A stretch of 64,000 bases of DNA from Rathayibacter tanaceti (lineage in GTDB: Bacteria > Actinomycetota > Actinomycetes > Actinomycetales > Microbacteriaceae): NCBI RefSeq assembly GCF_001634385.1, contig NZ_LIIN01000003.1, positions 1 to 64,000 on the forward strand. The letters are read 5' to 3'. The notes below the pieces were generated by a model. It was not told the origin of the DNA and did no database searches. It saw only the letters and a list, made by a program, of their open reading frames with translations. The translations under genes were made by a program, and so were the position numbers. Below, piece by piece: positions 47,965 to 57,973 of the stretch. Every line of letters starts with the position of its first letter. Position 1 is the first letter of the stretch.

Positions 47965-48566
47965 CGCAGGCTCCCGTCGTCGCTCGTGTCGAGGACGATG
48001 TCGGCTCCCTCGCGGGGCTGCTCTCTGGCGCAGTAGTCGCGGAAGCTCCTGTCCCAGGCGTCCCAGTGCGGCGCGAACAGCTCGCCGTCCCGCGCGAGGG
48101 CACGCGCCCTCCGCAGCACGTCGTCCGCCTCGACCCAGACCACGAGGTCGGCGTGTCTGCGCGCCGCTTCTCCGGCGGCTCCGCAGCCTTCGAGCAGGAG
48201 GAGCGGGGCGCGGACCGTCCTGCGTCCGGCGGTCGTTCCGCTCGCCCAGTTCCAGGGTCGCCAGTGAGTCGGGAGTCGAAGAGCGTGCGGGCGGATCAGA
48301 TCAGCGGCGGACGCCTGCACCGCGGCGTCGAGGCCGGTCCACCCAGGGTAGAGGTCGTCCATCTGCACGAGGTGGACGCTCGGCACCCGTGGCCGTGCGC
48401 GCAGCTCAGCCATGAGGCTCCGAGCGACGGTCGATTTACCGGATCCGCTCGGTCCGTCGATGAGCACCGTGCGCATCTTGCGCGCCACGATCAGCCGGGC
48501 GAGCCCGCGCACCACAGGCAGCGACACCTTCTGCTGTCCGCGCGGCCGCTCTGCACGATCAACCAT
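47919..48566 (-). CDS. P-loop nucleoside/nucleotide kinase-like protein
   Basis: 215 aa. Walker A DGPSGSGKST near residues 36-45, then VQMDDLYPGW (substrate Asp pair) and LLLLEGCGAAG; uridine kinase/AAA-like fold. Its ATG overlaps the ykoC stop by 8 nt, so it is the fourth gene of the TPP-riboswitch operon. A shorter start at 48478 (MRTVLIDG) is possible. A role in thiamine salvage would be an inference from position only; similar proteins also occur near pabB in actinobacteria. Confidence 0.8.
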   Translation of the reverse strand: MVDRAERPRGQQKVSLPVVRGLARLIVARKMRTVLIDGPSGSGKSTVARSLMAELRARPRVPSVHLVQMDDLYPGWTGLDAAVQASAADLIRPHALRLPTHWRPWNWASGTTAGRRTVRAPLLLLEGCGAAGEAARRHADLVVWVEADDVLRRARALARDGELFAPHWDAWDRSFRDYCAREQPREGADIVLDTSDDGSLRQAQPSSCRRSSSMP

Positions 48567-49351
48567 GCAGGACGAAGCTCCACGACCCGGTGATGACGGC
48601 CGCAGCGACCGACGCCGCAGCGATCCCGACGCCACCGCCGATGAGCAGCACATCACCGGCGGAGAGTCGGGACCGGCGCGCCCACGTCCTCGGCAGACCG
48701 GACCCGAAGCCCTTCGCCTCCATCGCCGTCGCCAGACGCTCCCGCGGCGGATCGCCAGCACGAGGAGCGAGAAGGTGCGAGAACCGAGACTCCGCAGCGC
48801 CCGCACCGGGCCCCGGCCGTCGGCGACGCCCCGCGCACGACGGGCCATCGAGAGAGCCCGCCAGTCGTCGACGAGAAGACCTACGAGCCGCATCCCCGCG
48901 AGCGCCCCGAGGACGAAGCGGGCCGGGAGGCGCAAGATCTGCGCGAGACCGTCGGCCAGGTCGGTCGGGTCGGTGGTGGCGATCAGGACGACGCTCGGCA
49001 GCCCGATCGCGAGGACCCTCAGGGCGATCGCCGTTCCGAGCGCGACGGAGCCCTCGGTGACGGAGACGAACAGGAACTCGCCGTACAGCCCCCCGCTGTC
49101 GCGGCCGTAGAGAACGGTGGACACGCCCGCCAGCGGCGCGGCGATCCAGACCGGCGCGGTCCTCCGGAGAAGCTCTCTCGCGCGCAGCCCAGCGAAGGGC
49201 AGCACCAGAAGTTCCAGAAGCAGCGCTGTCGCCGCCGAGACGGCGTCGACTGTCAGGACGAGGACGAGTGCGATGACGAGGCTCGCGAGGAGCTTCGCCA
49301 CCGGGTTCGCACGGGCGATGCGCCCGCGTGCGGGCACGGAGTCGAGCAGCG

Positions 49352-49355
<4 letters not shown>
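48559..49355 (-). CDS. ykoC: ECF transporter T component (YkoC-like); frameshift near 48742
   Basis: Energy-coupling transmembrane subunit. With one base restored (LAIRRG/ERLATAMEAKGF), 265 aa with five or six hydrophobic segments. The coupling motifs are ARRARGVADGRG and AMEAKGFG, the two Ala-Arg-Gly-like helices that contact the ATPase. ATG 49355 overlaps the ATPase stop (ATGA). Third gene of the ykoE-ykoD-ykoC order. Confidence 0.88.
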
Positions 49356-50802
<1,447 letters not shown>

Positions 50803-50806
<4 letters not shown>

Positions 50807-51494
50807 CGGACGCCCGGGCCCGCTCCCTCGATCACCCGGCCCTCTCGGCCCGACGCGAAGCGGTCGAGCGCCCCGGAGGCGGCCAGCCCTCGCACCGCCA
50901 GCCACGGGAGCAGACCCGCCAGGACCGCTCCGGACACGATCGACGACAGCACGTAGACCGTGCGGAACAGATCGTCGTTCGCGGGGTAGTAGAACAGCAG
51001 GTCGTTGATTGCGAGGGCGAGCCCGGCACCGCCTCCGGCGAGGATCGCGACCAGGGGTCGGCCGCTGCGATAGAGGAAGAGCGCGAGCACGATCTCGGCC
51101 CCGAGCCCCTGAACGAGGCCGGAGAGCAGGACCAGGAAGCCCCACTGGGTGCCGATCAGCGCCGACACGGCCGCAGCGACCAGCTCGGTGTAGACGGCCG
51201 CTCCAGGCTTGCGGATGATGAGGCCGCCGAGGACGCCGGCGAAGAGCCAGCCGCCGCCGAGAAGTCCGCCGAGCCCCGGAAGGAACTCGAAGGCGAGGCC
51301 GAGCACGTTGGTCGCCAGGCCCCACGCCCAGAAGACGATGCCGCTCGCGACAGCGACGACGCTCGCCACCACGATGTCGACGACGCGCCAGCGCAGATCG
51401 CGGCGGGCCGGAGTGGAGGAGGTCGGCGCGGATGGACTCTGCGCCCGCGGGTTCTGCCCCTGCGTGGTGTTCTGCCCTGTGTGTTGTTCTGCAC
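50803..51494 (-). CDS. ykoE: ECF transporter substrate-specific component (YkoE-like); start unresolved
   Basis: S component, about 200-230 aa with five or six hydrophobic helices starting at RWRVVDIVVASVVAVASGIV. The body frame has no ATG/GTG/TTG near the riboswitch; GTG 51494, with AGGG 7 nt upstream, is in another frame and would need one missing base before about 51400. The main frame reads plausibly back to GTC 51498. First gene after the TPP aptamer. Likely binds HMP (thiamine pyrimidine moiety). Confidence 0.82.
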
Positions 51495-51556
51495 TGACGT
51501 GCCCTTTCGTGGAAGCGAATGGAGGGCACGGGTTGGAAAGAGGAGATCGAAACGTT

Positions 51557-51640
51557 CCTTCGCTGGCATGACCCAGATCAGGTTCGACGGTCGAAGGCTG
51601 CTGCCTTCCTCTCAGTCCGGTGCACCGGACTCCCGTGTTC
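51557..51640 (-). ncRNA. TPP riboswitch (THI element)
   Basis: Leftward strand: ACACGGGAGTCC, CTGAGAGG (conserved thi box), then GACCGTCGAACCTGATCTGGGTCATGCCAGCG and GAAGGA, which are the conserved P2-P4/P5 segments of the TPP aptamer. It precedes ykoE by about 60 nt. Confidence 0.95.
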
Positions 51641-51659
51641 GTCGGCAATCATAGACGTC

Positions 51660-52046
51660 ATGTCGTGGTCGGTGGTCGTCGTCCTGGTCGTGCTGCTCCT
51701 CGTGCTGCTGCAGGTCCTTCTCTGGCAGCGCCGGTGGCGGATCCGCCGAGAGTTGCTGACCTACGGCACCCGGGTGCCGGCCCGCGTCGTCGGGCACGAC
51801 CCCACGCGCGGTGACCGCGCTGCCGCACAGGACCTGGGCCGCCTCCTGGTCGTCTACCGCACGACCGAGGGCGAGGAGAAGCGAGCGCTGAAGGTGCCGC
51901 AACGCCGGGGTGACGCGTGGATGGCCGGCGAGCCCGCCTCCGTCATCTACGACCCGCGGCGCCCGAACGACGCCGAGCGGCTGATCGTCGGCTTCGGCCG
52001 GACGAAGAAGAAGTGGTTCGTCGCGCGCCAGCAGCGCGCCAGCTGA
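51660..52046 (+). CDS. Small membrane-anchored protein, DUF3592-like
   Basis: 128 aa. One N-terminal helix (VVVVLVVLLLVLLQVLLW), then a cytosolic beta-rich domain (GTRVPARVVGHDP, LVVYRTTEGEE, EPASVIYDPRRPNDAERL), the pattern of DUF3592-type proteins. Function unknown. No ribosome site is visible at ATG 51660; it lies back to back with the TPP riboswitch transcript. Confidence 0.75.
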   Translation: MSWSVVVVLVVLLLVLLQVLLWQRRWRIRRELLTYGTRVPARVVGHDPTRGDRAAAQDLGRLLVVYRTTEGEEKRALKVPQRRGDAWMAGEPASVIYDPRRPNDAERLIVGFGRTKKKWFVARQQRAS

Positions 52047-52096
52047 GGGCTGCCTTCCGACTCGGTCGTGCCGCGGACCACGCCGAACGGGAATGC

Positions 52097-52426
52097 CTAC
52101 TTCTTGAGGGCGCGGATCACGCGCGCGAGAGCCTTCCCGCTCACCCACACGAGAGGGATGCCGACAGCGAGGACGGAGATGACGTTCGGCTGGAAGCGCA
52201 GGCCGAGATCGTCCTTGATGTAGGCGCCGATGGGGATGACCGTAGCGCCGCCGCCACCGCCGCCACCCTCCTGGCCGTCCTCGGAACCGCTGCCGCCACC
52301 GAACCCGAACCAGCGCAGGGCCACCGGGACGAGAGAGACTCCGTCGACGGTGACCGGCTCACCGTAGATCGCCGCGGTACCCGCGGTGGTGACGGTGTCG
52401 GCCAGGGAGACTGCGATGTTGGGCAT
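52097..52426 (-). CDS. GerW-family protein (spore protein YtfJ homologue)
   Basis: 109 aa. IYGEPVTVDGVSLVPVALRW, a Gly-rich stretch GFGGGSGSEDGQEGGGGGGG and ATVIPIGAYI match the GerW/YtfJ fold; a C-terminal hydrophobic segment (ISVLAVGIPLVWVSG) is present. In Bacilli the family is involved in spore germination; here the role is unknown. ATG 52426. Divergent from the EEP hydrolase. Confidence 0.82.
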   Translation of the reverse strand: MPNIAVSLADTVTTAGTAAIYGEPVTVDGVSLVPVALRWFGFGGGSGSEDGQEGGGGGGGATVIPIGAYIKDDLGLRFQPNVISVLAVGIPLVWVSGKALARVIRALKK

Positions 52427-52515
52427 GCTGCGACCGTACTCCGCGGGTCTCCGCGGCGACAAGCGGCAGGCCGGGGCGCACAGGACTCGCGCATGTCCTC
52501 CCGGCATCGGGCAGT

Positions 52516-52521
52516 CATAAT
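52516..52521 (+). promoter_or_regulatory. -10 element CATAAT, leaderless start of the EEP gene
   Basis: Ends 6 nt before ATG 52528; no Shine-Dalgarno. Confidence 0.5.
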
Positions 52522-52527
52522 CGTCGG

Positions 52528-53445
52528 ATGCCCTCCTCCCGCCGCCGCCCCGCGCGGTCGGCCGTCGTGGCGGTCGCGAGCCTCATCTTCGCTGCATTCC
52601 TGGCGTTCCACCGGGTCCTGCCCGACCCGATCGGCTGGCTGTCGGTGCTCGAGGTCGGGATCCCGTGGACGGGGCTGATCGTCCTCGCGCTGATCGCGGC
52701 CGTGGTCCCGCTCCGTTCGCGGAGGGCGGCGGCCGCGGTCACGGTGCTCGCGATGGTCTACGGGGTCCTGGTGCTGCCGGTCGCTCTGCCGGCGCCCGCT
52801 GTCCGCTCCGGCTCCTTCACCGTGGTCAGCCAGAACGTCGAGACTAGCGAGGACGCGGGGGGTGTCGCCGCTGCACTCGCGGCTGGGCGGCCGGACGTGA
52901 TCGCACTGCAGGAGCTGGACAGCCCGGCCGAGCGCGCCGTGGACGCCGAGCTCGCCGAGGAGTATCCGTACTCGTTCGTCTCGAGCACGGTCGGCGTCTG
53001 GAGTCGCACCGAGCTCGCCGACGAGGAGCCGCTCGACCTCGGGCTCGGCTGGGAGCGCGCACTCGCCGTCGATGTGGGGACCCCGATCGGCAGGACCCGT
53101 CTGTTCGTCGTCCACCTCGCGTCTTTCCGCCCCGGCGACCACCAGGAGCGGGACACGATGCTCACGAACCTCGCTTCGGCGCTGCGCGAGGACGAGTCCG
53201 CGCGCACCCTCGTGATCGGCGACTTCAACACGCCGACCGACGATCATCTGCTGGCGCCGGTTCTCGCGGAGGCCGGGCTCGTGCGCACCGGCGGGTTCGG
53301 CTTTCCGGCGACCTGGCCGGCGCTCCTGCCCGTCGTCTCGCTCGACCATGCGCTGGCCGACGGCGTGCCCGCCGCGACCCTCAAGGTCCTGCCGCCGAAC
53401 GGCTCAGACCACCGGCCCGTCAGTCTGACGATCGGCTCCGCGTAG
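52528..53445 (+). CDS. Endonuclease/exonuclease/phosphatase-family membrane protein
   Basis: 305 aa. Three N-terminal helices (residues about 12-28, 35-55, 62-85), then an EEP domain facing outward: VVSQNVETS, DVIALQELDS (metal Glu), HLASFRPGDH, VIGDFNTPTDD and SDHRPV. Family members cleave phosphodiesters of nucleic acids or lipids. The gene overlaps dinB by 26 nt at its 3' end. Confidence 0.92.
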   Translation: MPSSRRRPARSAVVAVASLIFAAFLAFHRVLPDPIGWLSVLEVGIPWTGLIVLALIAAVVPLRSRRAAAAVTVLAMVYGVLVLPVALPAPAVRSGSFTVVSQNVETSEDAGGVAAALAAGRPDVIALQELDSPAERAVDAELAEEYPYSFVSSTVGVWSRTELADEEPLDLGLGWERALAVDVGTPIGRTRLFVVHLASFRPGDHQERDTMLTNLASALREDESARTLVIGDFNTPTDDHLLAPVLAEAGLVRTGGFGFPATWPALLPVVSLDHALADGVPAATLKVLPPNGSDHRPVSLTIGSA

Positions 53446-54700
53446 CGAGCGTGTCGCTGAGGTCGATCCCCTTGGCCGACTCGGGCGCCGAGCGCGAGAG
53501 AAGGGAAGCGGGCCGCACGGCTCCGGAGCCGAAACGGGCGGAGACGCCGTCAACGGCGAGCTCCGCATCACGCCAGTCGTCGGAGTCGCTCCAGAGCGAG
53601 AACGCGACATCGTCGCCCTCGACCAGCTGCTCGCCGCGCACGCCGATGAGGCGGACCGGTCGACGGAGCGGATTCGCTGCCTCGAGGAGCGCGGAGGACG
53701 CCTCGTAGAGCACGCGGGCGACGTCGGTCGCTTCGGTCAACGTGCGCGAGCGCGTCACGGTGCTGAAGTCTCCGAAGCGGACCTTCACGGCGACCGTCCG
53801 GCAACGCACGCCCGACCGGCGCATCCGCACGGCGACCTTGTCGCAGAGGCGGAGCATTTCGCGGCGGACGAGCTCGTCATCGGCGACATCGTCGGCAAAG
53901 GTGATCTCGTGGCCGGCGCTCTTCTCGATCTGGCGGGTGTCGACCGGCCTCGGGTCCACTCCGTTGGCGAGGGCGTGGAGGCGGCGGCCCGTCGCCTCGC
54001 CGAGCGCCGCAACGAGGGACGCCAACGGAGTCGTCGACACGTCGCCCACTGTCCGAAGCCCGCGGCGCATCAGGGCCTCCTCAGTGCTCGCTCCGACGCC
54101 CCACAGAGCGCTCACGGGCAACGGATCGAGGAAGTCGCGCACGCCGTCCGAGGGGACGACGAGCAGCCCGTCGGGCTTGGATCGGCTAGAGGCGAGCTTC
54201 GCGACGAACTTGGTGCTCGCTATGCCGACGGAGCAGGTCAGACCCAGCTCGGCGTGCACCCGACGCCTGATCTCGGTGCCGATCGCGAACGGCGAGCCCG
54301 AGAGGCGCCGTGCTCCGGCGACGTCGAGGAACGCCTCGTCGATGCTGAGCCGCTCGACCAGCGGCGTGAAGGAGTCGAAGATCGCCATGACCCGGCGCGA
54401 GGCGTCACGGTATCGCTCCATGTGCGGCTCGAGCACCACCGCCTGCGGACAGCGCCGCAGAGCGACCGCCATCGGCATCGCCGAGTTGACCCCGTACCGC
54501 CGGGCCTCGTACGTGGCCGCGGTGACGACCGAGCGGGCCCCGACGTGGCCGACGATGACCGGCCGTCCCCGCAGATCCGGCCGCTCGAGCAGCTCGACGG
54601 AGGCGAAGAACGCATCCATGTCGATGTGCAGGATGCTGGCGCGGGGGTCGTCGAGCGCTTCGGCGGTGATCCGCCGCCCTGTCCCGTCCTGCTTGCTCAC
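53420..54700 (-). CDS. dinB: DNA polymerase IV (Y-family)
   Basis: 426 aa. Translesion polymerase: HIDMDAFFASVE with the first catalytic Asp, YEARRYGVNSAMPM, ERLSIDEAFLDV with the second acidic pair, SVGIASTKFVAKLAS, and the little-finger domain in the C-terminal third. The tail lacks an obvious QxxLF beta-clamp motif; it ends SLLSRSAPESAKGIDLSD. Start set at GTG 54700; an in-frame ATG 54748 adds 16 residues and cannot be excluded. The start region contains a tandem repeat. Confidence 0.94.
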   Translation of the reverse strand: MSKQDGTGRRITAEALDDPRASILHIDMDAFFASVELLERPDLRGRPVIVGHVGARSVVTAATYEARRYGVNSAMPMAVALRRCPQAVVLEPHMERYRDASRRVMAIFDSFTPLVERLSIDEAFLDVAGARRLSGSPFAIGTEIRRRVHAELGLTCSVGIASTKFVAKLASSRSKPDGLLVVPSDGVRDFLDPLPVSALWGVGASTEEALMRRGLRTVGDVSTTPLASLVAALGEATGRRLHALANGVDPRPVDTRQIEKSAGHEITFADDVADDELVRREMLRLCDKVAVRMRRSGVRCRTVAVKVRFGDFSTVTRSRTLTEATDVARVLYEASSALLEAANPLRRPVRLIGVRGEQLVEGDDVAFSLWSDSDDWRDAELAVDGVSARFGSGAVRPASLLSRSAPESAKGIDLSDTLATRSRSSD

Positions 54701-54735
54701 GCTGTGCCGTCCTGCTCGCTCACGCCGTGCCGTCC
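54681..54735 (-). repeat. 23-nt tandem repeat across the dinB start
   Basis: Two full units (54681-54703 and 54704-54726) differing at three positions plus a 9-nt third, each containing a GTG-start-like context. Confidence 0.75.
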
Positions 54736-54839
54736 ATCCGGTTCCCATGCTCGCACGCACCTCAGACATCGGTGCCGTGGGGAATGGCCGCCGCCTGGTC
54801 GCGGTTGACCCGAGCATCCACGACGCTCCGGAGAGACAC

Positions 54840-55436
54840 ATGACGCACGAGCAGCCCGACTCCCCCACCGCCACCGAGATGAGCCGCTGGCTCGCCCTGC
54901 AGGACCGCGCCCACAGCGCCTTCGAGCTCCGGCTCGTCGCTGTCGAGGACTGGACCGCCCCCACGCCGGACACCGAGTGGGACGTGCGCGCCCTCGTACT
55001 GCACGTCGTCCGCGAGCAACAGCGGGCGCACACCCTCCTGTCGGGGGGCGACGAGTCGCCGATCCGGCTCGAGCCGGTCGCCGCTGATCTGCGCGGCGAA
55101 TGGCGACGCGTCACAGACCGTCTGAGTTCGACCGCGCGCGCCGTCGATCCCGCGTCCGCGGTCCGCCTCGGCCGCGACACCGTGAGCGCTCTGGAGCTGC
55201 TGCAGGAGCAGGTGGCTGATGTGACCGTGCACGCGTGGGACCTCGCCCGCGCCACCGGAAGCGATGAGCGCCTCGACGACGACCTCGTCGCCGCCGTGTG
55301 GGAACTGTTCGCCCCGCAGGAGGACACACTGCGCGCCAGCGGACTCTACGCCGCTCCGGTCCCGGTGGACGAGACCGCCCCCCTCCAGAGCCGCCTGCTC
55401 GCGATCACGGGGCGCGACGACCGGCTGGCCGCCTGA
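54840..55436 (+). CDS. DinB/mycothiol S-transferase-fold protein (TIGR03086-like)
   Basis: 198 aa. Four-helix metal-binding fold: WDVRALVLHVVREQQRAH carries the first His, VTVHAWDLARATG the second (HAWDLARA is the signature of the mycothiol-dependent maleylpyruvate isomerase/TIGR03086 group). GGAGAGACAC precedes ATG 54840. May use mycothiol for detoxification; substrate unknown. Confidence 0.87.
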   Translation: MTHEQPDSPTATEMSRWLALQDRAHSAFELRLVAVEDWTAPTPDTEWDVRALVLHVVREQQRAHTLLSGGDESPIRLEPVAADLRGEWRRVTDRLSSTARAVDPASAVRLGRDTVSALELLQEQVADVTVHAWDLARATGSDERLDDDLVAAVWELFAPQEDTLRASGLYAAPVPVDETAPLQSRLLAITGRDDRLAA

Positions 55437-55529
55437 ACGCTGTCAAGGCCTGGGCCGCTCAGGTGGCCGAGGCAGGATGGGAGGACCACTGACCAGGGGC
55501 GACCCGCCCCGACGAGGAGAGGAACATCC

Positions 55530-56186
55530 ATGACACGCATCGCCGTCATCGGAGCCCACGGCAAGGTCGGCCAGCAGATCCTGCACCTGCTGTACGACGC
55601 CGGCCACGAGTCGGTCGGAGTGATCCGCAACCCCGAGCACGCGGAAGACATCGTCCGCCTGGGCAGCGAACCGCTGGTGCACGACCTGGAGGACACGACT
55701 CCCGAGGCGTTCGCGGAGGCCCTCGGCCACGTCGACGGCATGGTCTTCACGGCGGGCGCCGGTCCGGATTCGGGCCCGGACCGCAAGAGGACCGTCGACC
55801 TGGGGGCGTCGGTTCTCAGCCAGAGGGCCGCCGCGCTCTCCGGTGTGCAGCACTTCGTGCAGATCAGTGCGATCGGCGTCGACGAGCCGCTTCCGGATGA
55901 CACCGAAGCGGGTTGGAAGGCGTACGTCGAAGCGAAGCGGGACGCGGACGCGGCGCTGCGCGACTCCGGACTGGCCTACACGATCCTCCGCCCGGGCGGC
56001 CTGACCAACGACGAGGGCATCGGCAGGATCACTCTGGGAACCGCCGTCGAGAAGGGCAGCATCCCGCGCGCGGACGTCGCGGCCACTGTCCTCGCGGTGC
56101 TCGCACAGCCCACCTCGATCGGGAAGTCCTGGGAACTCGTCTCGGGGAGCACGCCCATCGACGACGCTGTCGCGCAGGGGGCCTGA
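55530..56186 (+). CDS. NAD(P)-binding Rossmann-fold protein (atypical SDR, YwnB/NmrA-like)
   Basis: 218 aa. N-terminal IAVIGAHGKVGQQ dinucleotide-binding motif, GMVFTAGAG, YVEAKRDADAALRDSGLAYT with the conserved YxxxK, ILRPGGLTND. Acts probably as an NADPH-dependent reductase or redox sensor. GAGGAGAGG before ATG 55530. Ends 28 nt before the next gene start. Confidence 0.92.
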   Translation: MTRIAVIGAHGKVGQQILHLLYDAGHESVGVIRNPEHAEDIVRLGSEPLVHDLEDTTPEAFAEALGHVDGMVFTAGAGPDSGPDRKRTVDLGASVLSQRAAALSGVQHFVQISAIGVDEPLPDDTEAGWKAYVEAKRDADAALRDSGLAYTILRPGGLTNDEGIGRITLGTAVEKGSIPRADVAATVLAVLAQPTSIGKSWELVSGSTPIDDAVAQGA

Positions 56187-56201
56187 GCAGCGCGCGCCTC
56201 C

Positions 56202-56207
56202 TAGAGT
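56202..56207 (+). promoter_or_regulatory. -10 element TAGAGT, leaderless start of the acyl-CoA ligase
   Basis: Ends 7 nt before GTG 56215; no Shine-Dalgarno. Confidence 0.45.
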
Positions 56208-56214
56208 GGGGCGG

Positions 56215-57900
56215 GTGAGCACCCACCCGCCCCGCCCCTGGATCCGCAGCTACGCACCCGGCGTGCCGACGGAGCTGGAACTGCCCTCCGGCTCGCTCGT
56301 CGACATCGTCACCGAGTCGGCGCAGCGGTATCCGCACCACGTTGCACTCGAGTTCTTCGGCCGGTCGACCAGCTACTCGCAGCTCGCCGACGAGGTGGAG
56401 CGGGCGGCGGAGGGCCTGCGTCACCTCGGTGTCCGGGCCGGGGATCCGGTCGCGCTGGTTCTGCCCAACTGCCCGCAGCACGTCGTCGCCTTCTATGCGG
56501 TGCTCCGGCTGGGCGCTGTGGTGGTCGAGCACAACCCGCTCTACACGCCGCGGGAGCTGCGCCACCAGTTCGAGGATCACGGCGCCCGCGTCGTGATCGC
56601 GTGGAGCCGCGTCGTCCCGCTCGTCCAGGACCTCCCGGCGGATCTCGGGGTCGGGACCGTGATCACGGTCGACCTCACCCGGGCCATGCCCGCGCCGATG
56701 CGCGCCGCGCTGCGCCTTCCGCTCAGAACGGCACGGGAGTCGCGCGCCGCACTGACCGGTCCGGTGCGCGGCGCTGTCGACTGGGAGTCGCTTCTCGACC
56801 GTCGGATCGACCCGGCGCATCCGCGCCCCACCGCCACCGACCTCGCCGTCATCCAGTACACGAGCGGCACAACCGGCACGCCCAAGGGCGCCGAGCTGAC
56901 CCACGCGAACCTGACGGCGAACGCCGCGCAGTCGCGGGCCTGGGTGCCCCAGGTGCGTCGCGGCGACTGCGTCGTGTACGCCGTCCTGCCGATGTTCCAC
57001 GCCTACGGGCTCACGCTCTGCCTGACCTTCGCCATGAGCATGGGAGCGCGCCTCGTCCTGTTCCCGAAGTTCGATCCGGACCTCGTGCTCAAGGTGGTGC
57101 GGAAGCATCCCGCGACGTTCCTGCCCGCGGTACCACCGATCGCCGAGCGCCTCGCGCGCCGGGCGGAGGAGCGCGGCGTCTCGCTTCAGGGCATCGAGAT
57201 CGCCATCTCGGGAGCGATGCCGCTCGAGCCGGCGCTGGTCGAATCGTTCGAGGCGCTGACGGGCGGCACTCTCGTGGAGGGCTACGGGCTCTCGGAGACG
57301 TCGCCCGTGCTGATGGCGAATCCCGTCGGCCCCTCTCGCCGGGCGGGCACCGTCGGTCTGCCGCTACCGGGCACCGACGTGCGGATCGTGGATCCTGAGC
57401 ACCCGGAGACGGCGGTCGCGACGGGCGAGCAGGGCGAGCTGGTCGTCCGCGGACCGCAGGTGTTCCGCGGCTACCACCGCAAGGCCGAGGAGACGGCCGC
57501 CGCGTTCACCGGTGACGGCTGGTTCCGGACGGGCGACATCGCGACGATCGACGAGGACGGCTTCGTCCGCGTCGTCGACCGGATCAAGGAGCTCATCATC
57601 ACGGGCGGCTTCAATGTGTCGCCCTCCGAGGTGGAGGAGGTGCTGCTGCGCCTCCCCGCGGTCCGCGAGGTCGCCGTGGTCGGGTTGCCGGACGCCCGCA
57701 GCGGCGAATCGGTCGCAGCCGCCGTCGTGCTGGAGCCGGGAGCCGAGTTCGACGCCGAGGCCGCGCGTCGCGCCGTCAGGGAGGCGCTCACGCCCTACAA
57801 GGTGCCCAAGCGGATCACGGTGGTCGACGAGCTGCCACGGAGCATGATCGGCAAGGTGCAGCGCAGGCAGGTGAAGGCACTGCTCACCGACGGCGAATGA
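56215..57900 (+). CDS. Long-chain fatty-acid-CoA ligase (FadD-like)
   Basis: 561 aa. Adenylate-forming enzyme: P-loop YTSGTTGTPKGAELTH near residues 220-235, EGYGLSETSP, GWFRTGDIATIDEDG, RIKELIITGGFNVSP, and the catalytic Lys in RSMIGKVQRR near the C-terminus. Activates fatty acids to acyl-CoA. GTG 56215 is chosen from the -10 spacing. Ends at a strong bidirectional terminator. Confidence 0.94.
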   Translation: MSTHPPRPWIRSYAPGVPTELELPSGSLVDIVTESAQRYPHHVALEFFGRSTSYSQLADEVERAAEGLRHLGVRAGDPVALVLPNCPQHVVAFYAVLRLGAVVVEHNPLYTPRELRHQFEDHGARVVIAWSRVVPLVQDLPADLGVGTVITVDLTRAMPAPMRAALRLPLRTARESRAALTGPVRGAVDWESLLDRRIDPAHPRPTATDLAVIQYTSGTTGTPKGAELTHANLTANAAQSRAWVPQVRRGDCVVYAVLPMFHAYGLTLCLTFAMSMGARLVLFPKFDPDLVLKVVRKHPATFLPAVPPIAERLARRAEERGVSLQGIEIAISGAMPLEPALVESFEALTGGTLVEGYGLSETSPVLMANPVGPSRRAGTVGLPLPGTDVRIVDPEHPETAVATGEQGELVVRGPQVFRGYHRKAEETAAAFTGDGWFRTGDIATIDEDGFVRVVDRIKELIITGGFNVSPSEVEEVLLRLPAVREVAVVGLPDARSGESVAAAVVLEPGAEFDAEAARRAVREALTPYKVPKRITVVDELPRSMIGKVQRRQVKALLTDGE

Positions 57901-57911
57901 GCGGAAACCGC

Positions 57912-57950
57912 GGAGGGCCCCCGACGACGCCGTGTGGTCGGGGGCCCTCC
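57912..57950. terminator. Bidirectional terminator
   Basis: 14-bp stem GGAGGGCCCCCGAC/GTCGGGGGCCCTCC between the convergent acyl-CoA ligase and the DUF2076-like gene. Confidence 0.87.
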
Positions 57951-57973
57951 CCGGTCGAGATTCTGCTCGAGAG

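Noticed and set aside
54701-54839. LexA box before dinB
   Set aside because: Only half-sites (GTTC) are present; no GAAC-N4-GTTC was found.
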